64,000 bases of DNA from Aromatoleum tolulyticum (GCF_900156155.1 NZ_FTMD01000002.1:181622-245621); one strand, 5' to 3'; counted from the first letter of the stretch, positions 1-9,438 are shown. A program made the numbers and translations. Notes: a model not told the origin generated them from the letters alone.

Positions 1-1676
1 GGCGCGAGCAGGTAGCGGATATTCACGCCCTCCTCCACGCAGCCCTCGAACTCCTCCAGGCGCGCCGGCATTTCCTCGCGGGTGCGGCGATACACCATGT
101 CGACCTCGGCGCCGAAGCGACGCGAGGAACGCGCGTTGTCGGTCGCGACGTTGCCGCCGCCGATCACCGCTACCTTCTTGCCGGTCTGGATACCCTCGGG
201 CGTATTCACCAGGCCCATCGTCACGGCCTTGAGGTAGGTGGGGCTGTCGACCACGCCGGGCAGGTCGTCGCCGGGGATGCCCAGCCTGTCGCCGCCCTGC
301 GCGCCGATGCCGACGAACACCGCGCCATAGCCGTCGTTGAAGAGCGTATCGACGCTCTCGACCTTGGCGCCGTAGCGGAACTCGACACCCAGGGCCGAAA
401 CTTCCGCGACTTCGTTATCGATGACTTCAGCCGGCACCCGATAGGACGGGATGCCGTAGCGCGCCATGCCGCCTGCGGCCGGCTGCGCATCGAAGATGGT
501 TACGCCGTGGCCCTGCTTGGCGAGGTAGTACGCCACCGTCAGGCCCGCCGGTCCGGCGCCGATCACCGCCGCCTTCTTCCCCGTCGCCGGCAGCTTCTTC
601 GCATGCTCGCGCCACAGGCCGGTGTCGTTGTCCGCGGCGATGCGCTTGAGGTTGCGGATCGACAGCGGATCGTCGAGGTCCTTGCGGCGGCATGCCGATT
701 CGCACATCGCGAAGCAGGCGCGGCCGAGGATGCCCGGGAACGGCAGCCGCTCGCGCACCACCGCGATCGCCTCGCCGTATTTGCCTTCGGCCGCGAGCTG
801 CACGTAGCGCGGCACGTCGATGCCCGCCGGGCAGGCGTTCTTGCACGGCACCATCGACTCCTCGCGCTTCGCGGGGTCGAGCGTGCGGTCCATCAGTGCG
901 CCCGTCGGACACACGGTCACACAGGCCTGGCAGAAGGTACAGCCGGATTCGATCAGGGTCGGCGCGATGGTGCCGACATAGGTGCGCTTGCCCTGCGGCG
1001 TCTCGACTTCCTTCACCTCGAGACAGCCCACGCCACGCACGTCATTACAGGCGACGAGGCAGCGGCGGCAATCGATGCACAGGTTGTAGTCGCGATCGAA
1101 GAACGGCTCGTCCTTGATGATCGGCAGCTGCACGGGCTTGTAAGGCGGCGTCGTGTTCGGGATGCCGATGTAGTCGGAGACCTTGCGCAGCTCACAGGAC
1201 GAGAAGATCGTGCAGCAGCGCGTCTCCTGCGGGTTGCCGTAGGAGCACTGCGAGCGCGAACAGCCGTCGCGCTGCGGACAGGTGAGGCAGACATGCGGGT
1301 GCGGGCCGAGGATTTTCGCCAGGTTCGCCTGGCGAACGGTCTGGATCGCCGCCGACGTGGTCGTCACGACCATGCCGGCCGTGACGGTGGTCGAACAGGC
1401 CTTGGACAGACCGTCCGTGCCCTCGATCTCGACCATGCACAGGTTGCAGCCGCCCTCGCCCGCACCGCGCTGGCCGGCCGGGGGAAGATCGGGGTGCGCG
1501 CACAGCGCCGGAATGTAGAGACCCGCTGCCGTCGCCGCATTCAGGACCGACGCGCCCGCCGGTGCCTCGACCTCGACGCCGTCGATGCTCAGCTTCACCG
1601 GCGCGCCGAACTCGGCCATCCCGGCCGGCTTGCTCGCCTTCCACCACCTGATTTCCGATGTCTGTACGGCTTCCAT
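1..1676 (-). CDS. bzdV: BzdV-like multi-cofactor Fe-S/FAD oxidoreductase (3' end outside window)
   Basis: Open from an ATG at 1676 to the window edge, 558 residues visible. Domain order: a 2Fe-2S domain (Cys 59, 77, 80, 94), a NuoG-like His-Cys cluster region (His126, Cys130, Cys133, Cys139), two 4Fe-4S motifs (Cys 200-210 and 246-256), a GltD-like N-terminal cysteine domain (from about 278), an FAD fold with GAGPAG at 373-378 and an NAD(P) fold with GGGN at 506-509. It belongs to the glutamate-synthase small-subunit type of NAD(P):ferredoxin oxidoreductases. Its place after the reductase genes fits BzdV, proposed in Azoarcus to supply reduced ferredoxin for benzoyl-CoA reductase. The NAD(P) domain is cut by the edge, so the C-terminus cannot be judged. 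Confidence 0.85.
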   Translation of the reverse strand, partial: MEAVQTSEIRWWKASKPAGMAEFGAPVKLSIDGVEVEAPAGASVLNAATAAGLYIPALCAHPDLPPAGQRGAGEGGCNLCMVEIEGTDGLSKACSTTVTAGMVVTTTSAAIQTVRQANLAKILGPHPHVCLTCPQRDGCSRSQCSYGNPQETRCCTIFSSCELRKVSDYIGIPNTTPPYKPVQLPIIKDEPFFDRDYNLCIDCRRCLVACNDVRGVGCLEVKEVETPQGKRTYVGTIAPTLIESGCTFCQACVTVCPTGALMDRTLDPAKREESMVPCKNACPAGIDVPRYVQLAAEGKYGEAIAVVRERLPFPGILGRACFAMCESACRRKDLDDPLSIRNLKRIAADNDTGLWREHAKKLPATGKKAAVIGAGPAGLTVAYYLAKQGHGVTIFDAQPAAGGMARYGIPSYRVPAEVIDNEVAEVSALGVEFRYGAKVESVDTLFNDGYGAVFVGIGAQGGDRLGIPGDDLPGVVDSPTYLKAVTMGLVNTPEGIQTGKKVAVIGGGNVATDNARSSRRFGAEVDMVYRRTREEMPARLEEFEGCVEEGVNIRYLLA

Positions 1677-1733
1677 GTCTCTCTCGTCCTCTATTCTGCG
1701 CCGGGCTTCGCGTGTGCCCGGTCCAAGCCGTTC

Positions 1734-2375
1734 TTAGGCAGCCTGCGCGAGTTGCACGTAGCCGGGGTAGTAGCTCCCCTGGCACGCTCCCGCGCGCACC
1801 GCTGCGATGAAACTCGCCATGTCGGTCACGGGCTGCGAGAACTTCGTCGCGCACCGTCCGACGGCAATCGTCTTGTGGCAATCGCTGCCGCCCAGCGCAG
1901 GCAGGGCCATGTGGCGAGCGGCACTGATTGCCAGATCGTTGTCGCTGTCGAGGTTGCCGCCGTTGTGCGTTTCCACGGCGGCGATCCCGGTGATGTCGAG
2001 CAGGCCGTGCAGCAGGCTCGACACCCCGACCTCGCGAAACGGATGGGCCGGCACGCAGATTCCGCCAATGCTGTTGATGTGCTCAATGACGTCGGTCATC
2101 GGGAGGTAGTTGTCGCGCCCCCAGATGTTCCAGCCGTCATCCTCGACACCGTATGCCAGCATATGCCCGCGATCGGTTGCGATCTCCACGCCCCGCAACA
2201 CCAGGAAACCCTCGTCGCGCGCCACCTGTTCAACCGGTAGCGATGCTTCGTACGAGTAATGTTCGGTGATGCACACCCCGTCGAGTCCCAGCTCCTTCGC
2301 GCGGCGGATCAGATCCACCGGCTCGAGCCAGTTGTCGTAGGAATATTTGGTATGGCAATGGCAATCGATCCACAT
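1734..2375 (-). CDS. bzdU: PHP-domain metal-dependent phosphoesterase-like protein of the bzd operon (BzdU position)
   Basis: A 213-residue protein with the full PHP metal-ligand pattern: H6 and H8 (CHCHT), E38-H39, E64, H71, H111-P, E135 and D165-C-H167. PHP proteins hydrolyse phosphoesters (DNA polymerase III PHP, histidinol phosphatase, RNase AM families). No obvious phosphoester substrate exists in benzoyl-CoA reduction. The gene lies 30 bp after the GNAT gene and 57 bp before bzdV on the same strand, so it is almost certainly co-transcribed. The symbol rests on operon position relative to the Azoarcus CIB order N-O-P-Q-M-S-T-U-V and is less certain than the domain call. Confidence 0.8.
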   Translation of the reverse strand: MWIDCHCHTKYSYDNWLEPVDLIRRAKELGLDGVCITEHYSYEASLPVEQVARDEGFLVLRGVEIATDRGHMLAYGVEDDGWNIWGRDNYLPMTDVIEHINSIGGICVPAHPFREVGVSSLLHGLLDITGIAAVETHNGGNLDSDNDLAISAARHMALPALGGSDCHKTIAVGRCATKFSQPVTDMASFIAAVRAGACQGSYYPGYVQLAQAA

Positions 2376-2405
2376 GGGACGGACTCCGCGCGCCGGCCTG
2401 GCCGC

Positions 2406-2858
2406 TCAGGAAACGGTGTATTCGAGGTTGATGCGCTTGGACGGCGAGAAGCGCTGGCGGGAGAAGAATTTCTCCAGCGCGAAGTCGTCCCAATTCACCA
2501 GCGTGTAGACCTTCTTCACGCCCGCTGCCTTCATGTTCATCATGAACTGGTCGAGCAGTTCGCTCGCCACGCCGCGGTTCTGGAAGCGCGGATCGACGCC
2601 GATCGTGTCGATGGTCGCGGTCGAGTCCGGAATGCCGAACTCGCCGAAATAGATGTCGCCCATCACGAAGCCGGCAACCTTGCCGTCGATCTCGCACACC
2701 AGTGAGGAGTTGATATTGTGCTTCGGGTTCAGGATCGCATCGAGCTTGCGCTCGTAGTAGTCGCGACGGTTCTGCTTTGAACCTGCTGCGTCGATCTCGA
2801 CGATCGCGTTCAGGTCTTCCTTCTTCAGCACCCGCATCACACGCTTCTGGTCAGACAT
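2406..2858 (-). CDS. bzdT: GNAT-family N-acetyltransferase of the bzd operon (BzdT position)
   Basis: 150 residues. It has a GNAT fold with motif A at 88-100 (VDPRFQNRGVASE), the acetyl-CoA pyrophosphate-binding R/Q-x-x-G-x-G/A turn. The start is fixed by an AAGGAG Shine-Dalgarno just upstream of the ATG at 2858. It sits between the small protein gene and the PHP gene on the same strand with short gaps. The substrate is unknown. Protein or amine acetylation linked to control of the reductase or of acyl-CoA levels is conceivable, but nothing in the sequence shows it. The symbol is by position. Confidence 0.78.
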   Translation of the reverse strand: MSDQKRVMRVLKKEDLNAIVEIDAAGSKQNRRDYYERKLDAILNPKHNINSSLVCEIDGKVAGFVMGDIYFGEFGIPDSTATIDTIGVDPRFQNRGVASELLDQFMMNMKAAGVKKVYTLVNWDDFALEKFFSRQRFSPSKRINLEYTVS

Positions 2859-2909
2859 TTACCTATCTCCTTTGGTTGGCAGTTCCGCTTCCGTTCGCGT
2901 CGCTGCCTC

Positions 2910-3206
2910 TCAGAACAGTTCGTCTTCCTGCTGGGGCTTCGTCGAGCGGCGCGTATACACCGTGCCGATCACCTTCCCCATTTCCTGGTCGGTGTCGAGG
3001 CAGGTCGTGCAGCCGTCACCTTCCGTCTTGTAGCTCTCGACGTGCACCTCGAAACCCATGCCCCGATATGCTTCGGCGATCTCGGACAAGCGCGGTTCGC
3101 CGATCGTCGTCAGCCGCTTCCAGCCTTCGCGCAGCAACCGATCCTCGACGTCCTCTTCGCGCGTGGCACCAGCCAGCTTGATCGGGATCATCTTTTTCGT
3201 GCTCAT
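2910..3206 (-). CDS. bzdS: Small conserved bzd-operon protein of unknown function (BzdS position)
   Basis: 98 residues, starting at an ATG (3206) with a GGAGG Shine-Dalgarno a few bases upstream. A longer frame back to 3236 exists but lacks this signal. Lysine-rich N-terminus, a central CTTC motif (C66, C69) and a charged tail ending in acidic residues. The Cys pair could bind metal or form a disulfide. I do not recognise a named domain. The gene lies directly after the ferredoxin gene, so a role in electron transfer or reductase maturation is a context-only guess. Confidence 0.72.
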   Translation of the reverse strand: MSTKKMIPIKLAGATREEDVEDRLLREGWKRLTTIGEPRLSEIAEAYRGMGFEVHVESYKTEGDGCTTCLDTDQEMGKVIGTVYTRRSTKPQQEDELF

Positions 3207-3246
3207 CGGGGAACCCTCCGTCATCGCCGGGAACATGTTCTTCTCC

Positions 3247-3531
3247 TTACCAGGAATGCTTGATCGCGCCCGGCGTACAGGCGGTGGTACAGGGCAAACT
3301 GGTGTAGCCGCCCGCAGGCTTGCAACCGGCGCAGTCGTAGGCGAGCGCGCGCGTGCATTCCTTCTTCACCCACGCCACTTCGTCGTCATAGTCGTCGGTG
3401 ATGATTTCGAACATGTGCTTGGGGCACGCGGTCAGGCAGGCCCGATCCGCGGCACAGTCGATGCACTTGTCCGTGTCGATGCTGATGTAATACTCGCCGG
3501 AACCGTCCTTGTAACCGTAGTTCGCGATCAT
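3247..3531 (-). CDS. bzdM: Two-cluster ferredoxin, electron donor to benzoyl-CoA reductase
   Basis: 94 residues with a first cluster motif at Cys23, 26, 32 and 36 and a second, widely spaced set at Cys59, 67, 70, 81 and 85. It fits the atypical 2[4Fe-4S] ferredoxins that feed electrons to class I benzoyl-CoA reductases in Thauera and Azoarcus. The start at 3531 is preceded by a strong AGGAGG; the frame extends upstream but without such a signal. It is the fifth gene of the operon, following the four reductase subunits. Confidence 0.9.
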   Translation of the reverse strand: MIANYGYKDGSGEYYISIDTDKCIDCAADRACLTACPKHMFEIITDDYDDEVAWVKKECTRALAYDCAGCKPAGGYTSLPCTTACTPGAIKHSW

Positions 3532-3621
3532 GTTCGTCCTCCTGGATTCGTTTGCGCCGCGCCCCGCCGGAACCGCCATACCTCAGGCGGGTTCCGGCGA
3601 CGGTCGTGGCTCTGGCACCAA

Positions 3622-4527
3622 TTACTTGGCGGCCTGCTTCTGCATCAGCGTGTAGCCGAACAGCGCGGCGCCCAGCGCGCCGGCGATCTGGCTGTCGATC
3701 TTGGTCTCGACCTGCTTGATGCCCAGCAGCCGCTCGATCCGCTTCACGACGCCCGGGTTCTTCGCGATGCCGCCGGTGATGAAGAAGCCTTCCTCGACAC
3801 CGATACGCTCCAGCAGGCTCACGACCCGCTCGGCCATCGCCTGGCAGTAAGCTGCGATCACCATGTTCTTCGTGTAGCCGGCCTTGAGCAGACCCAGCGC
3901 TTCGGACTTCGCGAACACCACGCAGATCGACGACACTGCTTCCGGCTCGACATCCACGTCGAAGGAACGCGGGCCCAGCTCGGCGATGGGGATCTGCATC
4001 AGGTCGGAGATGACTTCCATGCCGCGCCCGGTGCCGGCCGCGCACTTGTCGTTCATCAGGAAGTTGGTGACCTTGCCCTTCTCGTCGCAGTGGATGGCCT
4101 TGCAGTCCTGGCCGCCCATGTCGAGGATGGTCCGCACCTGGTTGCCGCCCATGTAGTTTGCGCCGCGGGCATGGCAGGCGATCTCGGTGATCGCCTTGTG
4201 GGCGAAGGGCACGTTCACCCGGCCGTAGCCGGTGCCGACGACATAGTTGATGTCCTCGAGCTTCATGCCGATCTTGTCCATGATGCCCTGCAGGGCGTTC
4301 TTGGCCGAGTCCGGCGAGTTGTTGCCGGTGCGCATGCTGTTGTAGCCATACAGCTCGCCGTCACAGACCAGCACCGCCTGCGAGGACACCGAGCCGACGT
4401 CGATGCCGCAGGTGATGATCTTGGCGTCCTTCCAGTTCTTCGTCTCGTCGAACCAGGTGTTTTCCTGCCAGCGCCAGAATTCCTTCTTCTCGGGGGCGGC
4501 GGTGGCGGCAGCAACTTCTGCATTCAT
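3622..4527 (-). CDS. bzdQ: Benzoyl-CoA reductase ATPase subunit BzdQ
   Basis: 301 residues, an ASKHA/HgdC-type ATPase. The N-terminal phosphate loop (GIDVGS at 41-46) and DMGGQD at 136-141 bind ATP. Cys162 (in KCAAGTG) and Cys202 (ICVVFA) match the two cysteines that, from each of the two activator subunits, hold the bridging [4Fe-4S] cluster. ATP hydrolysis here drives low-potential electrons to the BzdNO catalytic pair. A roughly 35-residue N-terminal extension precedes the ATPase fold. The length (301) differs from the Thauera BcrA type (about 440), which supports the Azoarcus class. Confidence 0.93.
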   Translation of the reverse strand: MNAEVAAATAAPEKKEFWRWQENTWFDETKNWKDAKIITCGIDVGSVSSQAVLVCDGELYGYNSMRTGNNSPDSAKNALQGIMDKIGMKLEDINYVVGTGYGRVNVPFAHKAITEIACHARGANYMGGNQVRTILDMGGQDCKAIHCDEKGKVTNFLMNDKCAAGTGRGMEVISDLMQIPIAELGPRSFDVDVEPEAVSSICVVFAKSEALGLLKAGYTKNMVIAAYCQAMAERVVSLLERIGVEEGFFITGGIAKNPGVVKRIERLLGIKQVETKIDSQIAGALGAALFGYTLMQKQAAK

Positions 4528-4565
4528 TTGATCGCTCCTTTATCCGTGTCGTTTCGCGTATCGGT

Positions 4566-5375
4566 TCAGTGCTGGCGTTCGGCCGCAATCAGCGCGCAGC
4601 CGATGGCGCTGACGAATTCCGGCATTTCGGGCAGCAGCACCTGATCAACATCCATCGCGCTCTTCAGCGACTGGACGAAACCGGGGTTGTGACCCATGCC
4701 ACCGATCAGCACGACGTTGCCTTCGATGCCGACGCGACGAACCATCGCGCACACCCGGCTCGCCACCGCATCCAGCACCGCCTTGGCGATGTCTTCCTTC
4801 GGCGTCGAGGAGTGAATCAGCGACACCACTTCCGACTCAGCGAACACCGTGCATTGCGCGTTCATCGGGATGCTCTTGTCGGAGCGCAGGCTGGCTTCGC
4901 CGAACTCCTTGAGCGAGAGCTGCAGCGCGCGGCTCATCGCCTCGGCGAAGGAGCCGGCGCCCGCGGCGCACTTCTCGTTACCGGCGAAGTCGATCGCCTT
5001 GCCGTCCGGATCGGTCTTGATGCCGCGACCTTCCTCGGCACCGACGTCCACCACGGTGCGGGCCTGCGGATACATGAACACCGCACCACGCGCTCCGGCG
5101 GTCATCTCGGTGACGCCTTCGGTCGCGAAGGCGACCTGGCCGCGGCCGGCGCCGGTTGCGAACACCGACTTCACCTGGTCACGGCTCACGCCCGCCTCGG
5201 CGAGCGCCGCGTCGAAGGCCTTCTCGGCAGCCTGGTCGGCGTCGAGGTCACCCGGCATCATCAGATGAGCCTTCTTGACCGCGAAGCTCGGCTCCTTGGC
5301 GCCTTCCACCTTGATTTGTTCCAGCAGCACCACCTTGACGCTGCGGGAGCCCATATCGATTCCAGCGGTAATCAT
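4566..5375 (-). CDS. bzdP: Benzoyl-CoA reductase ATPase subunit BzdP
   Basis: 269 residues, the second ASKHA-type ATPase subunit and partner of BzdQ. It shows GIDMGS at 5-10 and bridging-cluster cysteines Cys136 (KCAAGAG) and Cys175 (QCTVFAE). The start at 5375 is set by a GAGGAG Shine-Dalgarno; the frame continues upstream without one. The BzdP-BzdQ pair is expected to form the electron-activating module of the heterotetrameric enzyme, coupling ATP hydrolysis to two-electron reduction of benzoyl-CoA to the cyclohexadiene product. Confidence 0.93.
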   Translation of the reverse strand: MITAGIDMGSRSVKVVLLEQIKVEGAKEPSFAVKKAHLMMPGDLDADQAAEKAFDAALAEAGVSRDQVKSVFATGAGRGQVAFATEGVTEMTAGARGAVFMYPQARTVVDVGAEEGRGIKTDPDGKAIDFAGNEKCAAGAGSFAEAMSRALQLSLKEFGEASLRSDKSIPMNAQCTVFAESEVVSLIHSSTPKEDIAKAVLDAVASRVCAMVRRVGIEGNVVLIGGMGHNPGFVQSLKSAMDVDQVLLPEMPEFVSAIGCALIAAERQH

Positions 5376-5403
5376 TCTCGTCTCCTCTTCGCTCTGTTTC
5401 CGA

Positions 5404-6738
<1,335 letters not shown>

Positions 6739-7878
6739 TCAGAACAGTTCTTCTTCGCTCAGCGTCTCGAGGAATGCCTCGATACGGATGCGGAAGGGGC
6801 CGATCGGGTTCGTGATGTCGAACTCGAGGAACAGCGTCGGAATGCCGTTGTCTTCGAGATGACGCTTCAGATCCGGGTAATCGCCCTCGTGCGGATCGCA
6901 GAACTTCTGCTGCAGGAAGATCGCGCCCTGAACGTCGTATTCCTTGGCCAGACCGAGAACGTGGTCGAAGCGCGTGTGAGCCGGGTAATCCTTGGTCGGA
7001 CAGGCCGGACGATCGCAGTAGCGCTCGGCGATCGCCTTGATCACATCGCCTTCGGGCTTCGAGGCGTTCCAGAAGTAGCGGCTGCCGGAGCACTGGTCGT
7101 CGATCACGATGGTCGCACCGACCGACTCCACCATGCCCATGAACGCGATGTCGTCGTTCTCGGAACCGATGGTCATGAAGCGCGCGCCCGTCTTGCGCTC
7201 GACCTTGCGGTTCGGCAGCGCGGCGAGGGTCTTCTTCAGCATCTCGTTGTGTTCGCGCTTGTCGATGAACTGCGCGGTCAGCGATGCGTACAAGGCCTCG
7301 ACGCCGGTGACCTTCGGGTCGGCTTCCTTGCGGTATTCATACAGCTCGCGCAGCAGGCGGCGGTTCTCGTCGCACACGGCGAGCGCGTCGCTCAGCATGG
7401 CGTCGGTGATTTCCTTGCCGGTCAGCGTCTGCAGGAACACGCGGAAGGACTGCACTTCCTCGTAATGAGCCTTGCGCGAGTGCTGCGACTGGACTTCGTT
7501 GGGCATCGGCACGTAGTAGTCCCACTTCACGGTGGGAACGTGCAGGCGCCACGAACCGAAGGTCTGGCGATACTGGATACACGACTGGGTCAGCGTGACG
7601 CCTTCCGCGTAGTCGAAGCGGCCCAGCAGGCCCTGTGCGAGCGAGTCGCGGCAGAACGGGCAGAACATGCCGAAGATGTGCGGCTCGGTCACGTTCTGCG
7701 GCTCGTGCGCACCAAGGACGCGCACCGGCAGCATGCCGGCCGCGATCAGCAGCTCTTCCGGCGTGTAGGTGCACATCGTTGCCACCACCTGGCCACCTGT
7801 CCGCGCCTTCCAGTCGCGTGCATAATCGTGGCGCTTCTCGTACCAGGTCTTGAACTGGTCGAACAAACCATCGCTCAT
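6739..7878 (-). CDS. bzdN: Benzoyl-CoA reductase catalytic subunit BzdN (BcrC type)
   Basis: 379 residues of the HgdB family, first gene of the operon. A CPFC motif and the conserved region around FCDPHEGDYP are typical of this subunit. The start at 7878 has an AGGAG Shine-Dalgarno; the frame stays open to 7953, but that extension would begin almost exactly at the predicted transcription start. Anaerobic and benzoyl-CoA-dependent control is expected from the FNR-like box and TGCA elements immediately upstream. Confidence 0.94.
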   Translation of the reverse strand: MSDGLFDQFKTWYEKRHDYARDWKARTGGQVVATMCTYTPEELLIAAGMLPVRVLGAHEPQNVTEPHIFGMFCPFCRDSLAQGLLGRFDYAEGVTLTQSCIQYRQTFGSWRLHVPTVKWDYYVPMPNEVQSQHSRKAHYEEVQSFRVFLQTLTGKEITDAMLSDALAVCDENRRLLRELYEYRKEADPKVTGVEALYASLTAQFIDKREHNEMLKKTLAALPNRKVERKTGARFMTIGSENDDIAFMGMVESVGATIVIDDQCSGSRYFWNASKPEGDVIKAIAERYCDRPACPTKDYPAHTRFDHVLGLAKEYDVQGAIFLQQKFCDPHEGDYPDLKRHLEDNGIPTLFLEFDITNPIGPFRIRIEAFLETLSEEELF

Positions 7879-7929
7879 CGAACTATCTCCTCTGATGTGT
7901 TGCGGATCCGTCCCCGAGTCCGCGTTTGC

Positions 7930-8102
7930 TGCATTATTGTGCCGTTCCTGCATGATTTCGCATGTTACGCACTGCAGTGCAGGCGATGTTGACCTAAGTC
8001 AAATGCCGGGCACGTTTGCATGCACTCGATTGCATTTTCAGCGCACCAAAATGCACTTGTAGTCGCTGCGCTGCACAAATAAATGTATTTTGATGCATTG
8101 CA
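7930..8102. promoter_or_regulatory. Dense TGCA element field, probable BzdR operators
   Basis: Eleven TGCA tetramers fall within 173 bp (starts at 7930, 7949, 7973, 7978, 8017, 8021, 8031, 8052, 8072, 8094, 8099), where under one is expected by chance. The pair at 8021/8031 has the six-base spacer described for BzdR operators in Azoarcus CIB. The elements cover the leader, the core promoter and upstream DNA to about -149. This fits repression by BzdR relieved by benzoyl-CoA. Confidence 0.75.
7962..8002 (-). promoter_or_regulatory. bzdN promoter with FNR-like box (class II arrangement)
   Basis: A perfect TTGAC-N4-GTCAA palindrome (7989-8002) resembles the FNR/AcpR consensus TTGAT-N4-ATCAA. 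A TAACAT -10 element lies at 7962-7967. If transcription starts near 7954, the box is centred at about -41.5, the classical class II FNR activation geometry, leaving a leader of about 76 bases before bzdN. In Azoarcus CIB the equivalent PN promoter is activated by the FNR homologue AcpR. Confidence 0.8.
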
Positions 8103-8351
8103 ACAAACAACAATGCGAACACGGCGAGCTCCCGGGAGCGAGCTCGAACCGGCGCGCCCCCCAGTGAGGGCAAGGCTTCAGGGAAGATCAGGTGGCTGAG
8201 GAGAGGCTCCCGGAACGCACGATGCAGGATGTTGCAGTGCGGTGGCCGCTTTTTCCCGGGATTCGGAGAACGCGGGGGCTCGCCCCGCGGCAGTGACTTC
8301 CGAAATTGTTCCGCGCCCGGCGGGCGCGGAACGGCACGCTTGGGTTGACGC
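8103..8351. other. Non-coding stretch between the bzdN promoter and the end of bzdR
   Basis: No credible gene is seen. It holds a TGCA-N6-TGCA pair at 8223-8236 with the BzdR-type spacing, far upstream of the bzdN start (about -270), a GC-rich stem (CGCGGGG at 8271-8277 with CCCCGCG at 8283-8289) and the bzdR terminator stem described separately. Confidence 0.6.
8309..8331 (-). terminator. Probable bzdR terminator stem
   Basis: A perfect 10-bp inverted repeat (TTCCGCGCCC and GGGCGCGGAA) with a 3-base loop lies 20 bp after the bzdR stop. The following run is only AACAATTT, so termination may be partial. Confidence 0.55.
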
Positions 8352-9248
8352 TCAGCGCGCGAGGACTTCGAGGATGTCCAGGAAGGATTGCTCGACCGTG
8401 CGGCCGGATGTGTCGATGATGGCGTCTGCCTTGCTGTACATGGCCGTCCGGCCCGCCAGGATGCGCTTCAGGTCTTCCATCGCCTCCTGGTTTCCGTGCA
8501 TGGGACGGTAGTCTCCCTGCGCCATGACGCGAGACATGTGCTCCTCGGGGGAAGCGCACAGCCAGATCGTGAAACACGATGACAGCAACAGGTCGAAGTT
8601 GGCCGGCTCGGACACGATGCTGCCGCCCGCAATCAGCACGAACGCCTCGTTGTTTGCGACCACCGACTCCAGCCCGCGGCGCTCGTAGCGGCGGTAAGCC
8701 GTCTGACCGTACAGCGAAAAAATTTCGGACAGATCGGCACCCGCTTCCTGTTCGATCACTTTCGCGAGTTCGAGGAAAGGTACGCCGAGATGTTCGGCCA
8801 GCATCGTCCCCAGCGTGGTCTTCCCCGCCCCGCGCAGTCCGATGAAGGCGATGCGCTGCCGACGCGCGGATCGTCCCGACGACTCGAGCTCGTTCTGCAG
8901 CAGCCGGCGCGCCCACTCATGCGTCTTGGGCGGGAAACGGGTCAGGTACTGGATCAGCAACGTCAGTTCCGGAGACTGCTCCGCCTCTTCGCGCACGAGA
9001 TCCACGATGGGAAAGCCGAGACCCTGCGCAATCTGCCGCAAGAGGATGATGGAGATATTGCCGTGCCCCGTTTCCAGCTGGGCAAGGTAGCGCTCCGACA
9101 CCCCGGACTGCTGCGCGAGCATCTTGCGCGTCATTCCCCGCTGCGCGCGCAGGTCGCGAATACGGTCGCCGAGCATCAGCAGGTAATTGTTCTCTTCCAG
9201 CGACAGGTCCGGGCGCTTGAGCCGTGATGAATTCTCATCGTTGGACAT
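8352..9248 (-). CDS. bzdR: BzdR, benzoyl-CoA-responsive repressor (HTH + shikimate-kinase-like)
   Basis: 298 residues from the ATG at 9248. Residues 27-85 form a Cro/CI-type HTH domain. A linker follows, and from about 133 there is a shikimate-kinase-like domain with a Walker A loop (GLRGAGKTT, 137-145). This fusion is the hallmark of BzdR, in which the kinase-like domain senses benzoyl-CoA. The frame extends to 9410, but the shorter start gives the expected 298-residue length and has a purine-rich Shine-Dalgarno. It is transcribed in the same direction as the bzd operon, which begins 473 bp downstream of its stop. Confidence 0.94.
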   Translation of the reverse strand: MSNDENSSRLKRPDLSLEENNYLLMLGDRIRDLRAQRGMTRKMLAQQSGVSERYLAQLETGHGNISIILLRQIAQGLGFPIVDLVREEAEQSPELTLLIQYLTRFPPKTHEWARRLLQNELESSGRSARRQRIAFIGLRGAGKTTLGTMLAEHLGVPFLELAKVIEQEAGADLSEIFSLYGQTAYRRYERRGLESVVANNEAFVLIAGGSIVSEPANFDLLLSSCFTIWLCASPEEHMSRVMAQGDYRPMHGNQEAMEDLKRILAGRTAMYSKADAIIDTSGRTVEQSFLDILEVLAR

Positions 9249-9288
9249 TGGAGCTACCCCTATTTGAGCGGCAGTAAAGTGCCGATGA

Positions 9289-9326
9289 ATTATAGTGCTC
9301 AAGGTTGAGCGCGATTGCAACATGCA
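9289..9326 (-). promoter_or_regulatory. bzdR promoter with TGCA elements
   Basis: A perfect TATAAT -10 (9289-9294, minus strand) places the transcript start about 34 bases before the ATG. Directly upstream are a GCTCAA-N2-TTGAGC inverted repeat (9297-9310) and TGCA elements at 9316 and 9323. TGCA sites near the -35 region suggest autorepression, as reported for the PR promoter of Azoarcus CIB. Confidence 0.65.
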
Positions 9327-9438
9327 GCTGCGGTGGCGGCCATCCGTAGTAACCCCAAGAATCGCGCGAGAAGGCTCGTGATCGGATCCACGAGACGCCG
9401 GATGATGCATATGGCATCATCGGTGACCTTGCCAGCCG

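Noticed and set aside
507..2240. 577-residue plus-strand open frame
   Set aside because: Antisense to bzdV and the PHP gene; low-complexity Arg/Ala/Gly composition typical of GC-rich shadow frames, with no motif.
3058..4644. 528-residue plus-strand open frame
   Set aside because: Antisense to ferredoxin and bzdQ; no conserved features, while the opposite strand has clear families.
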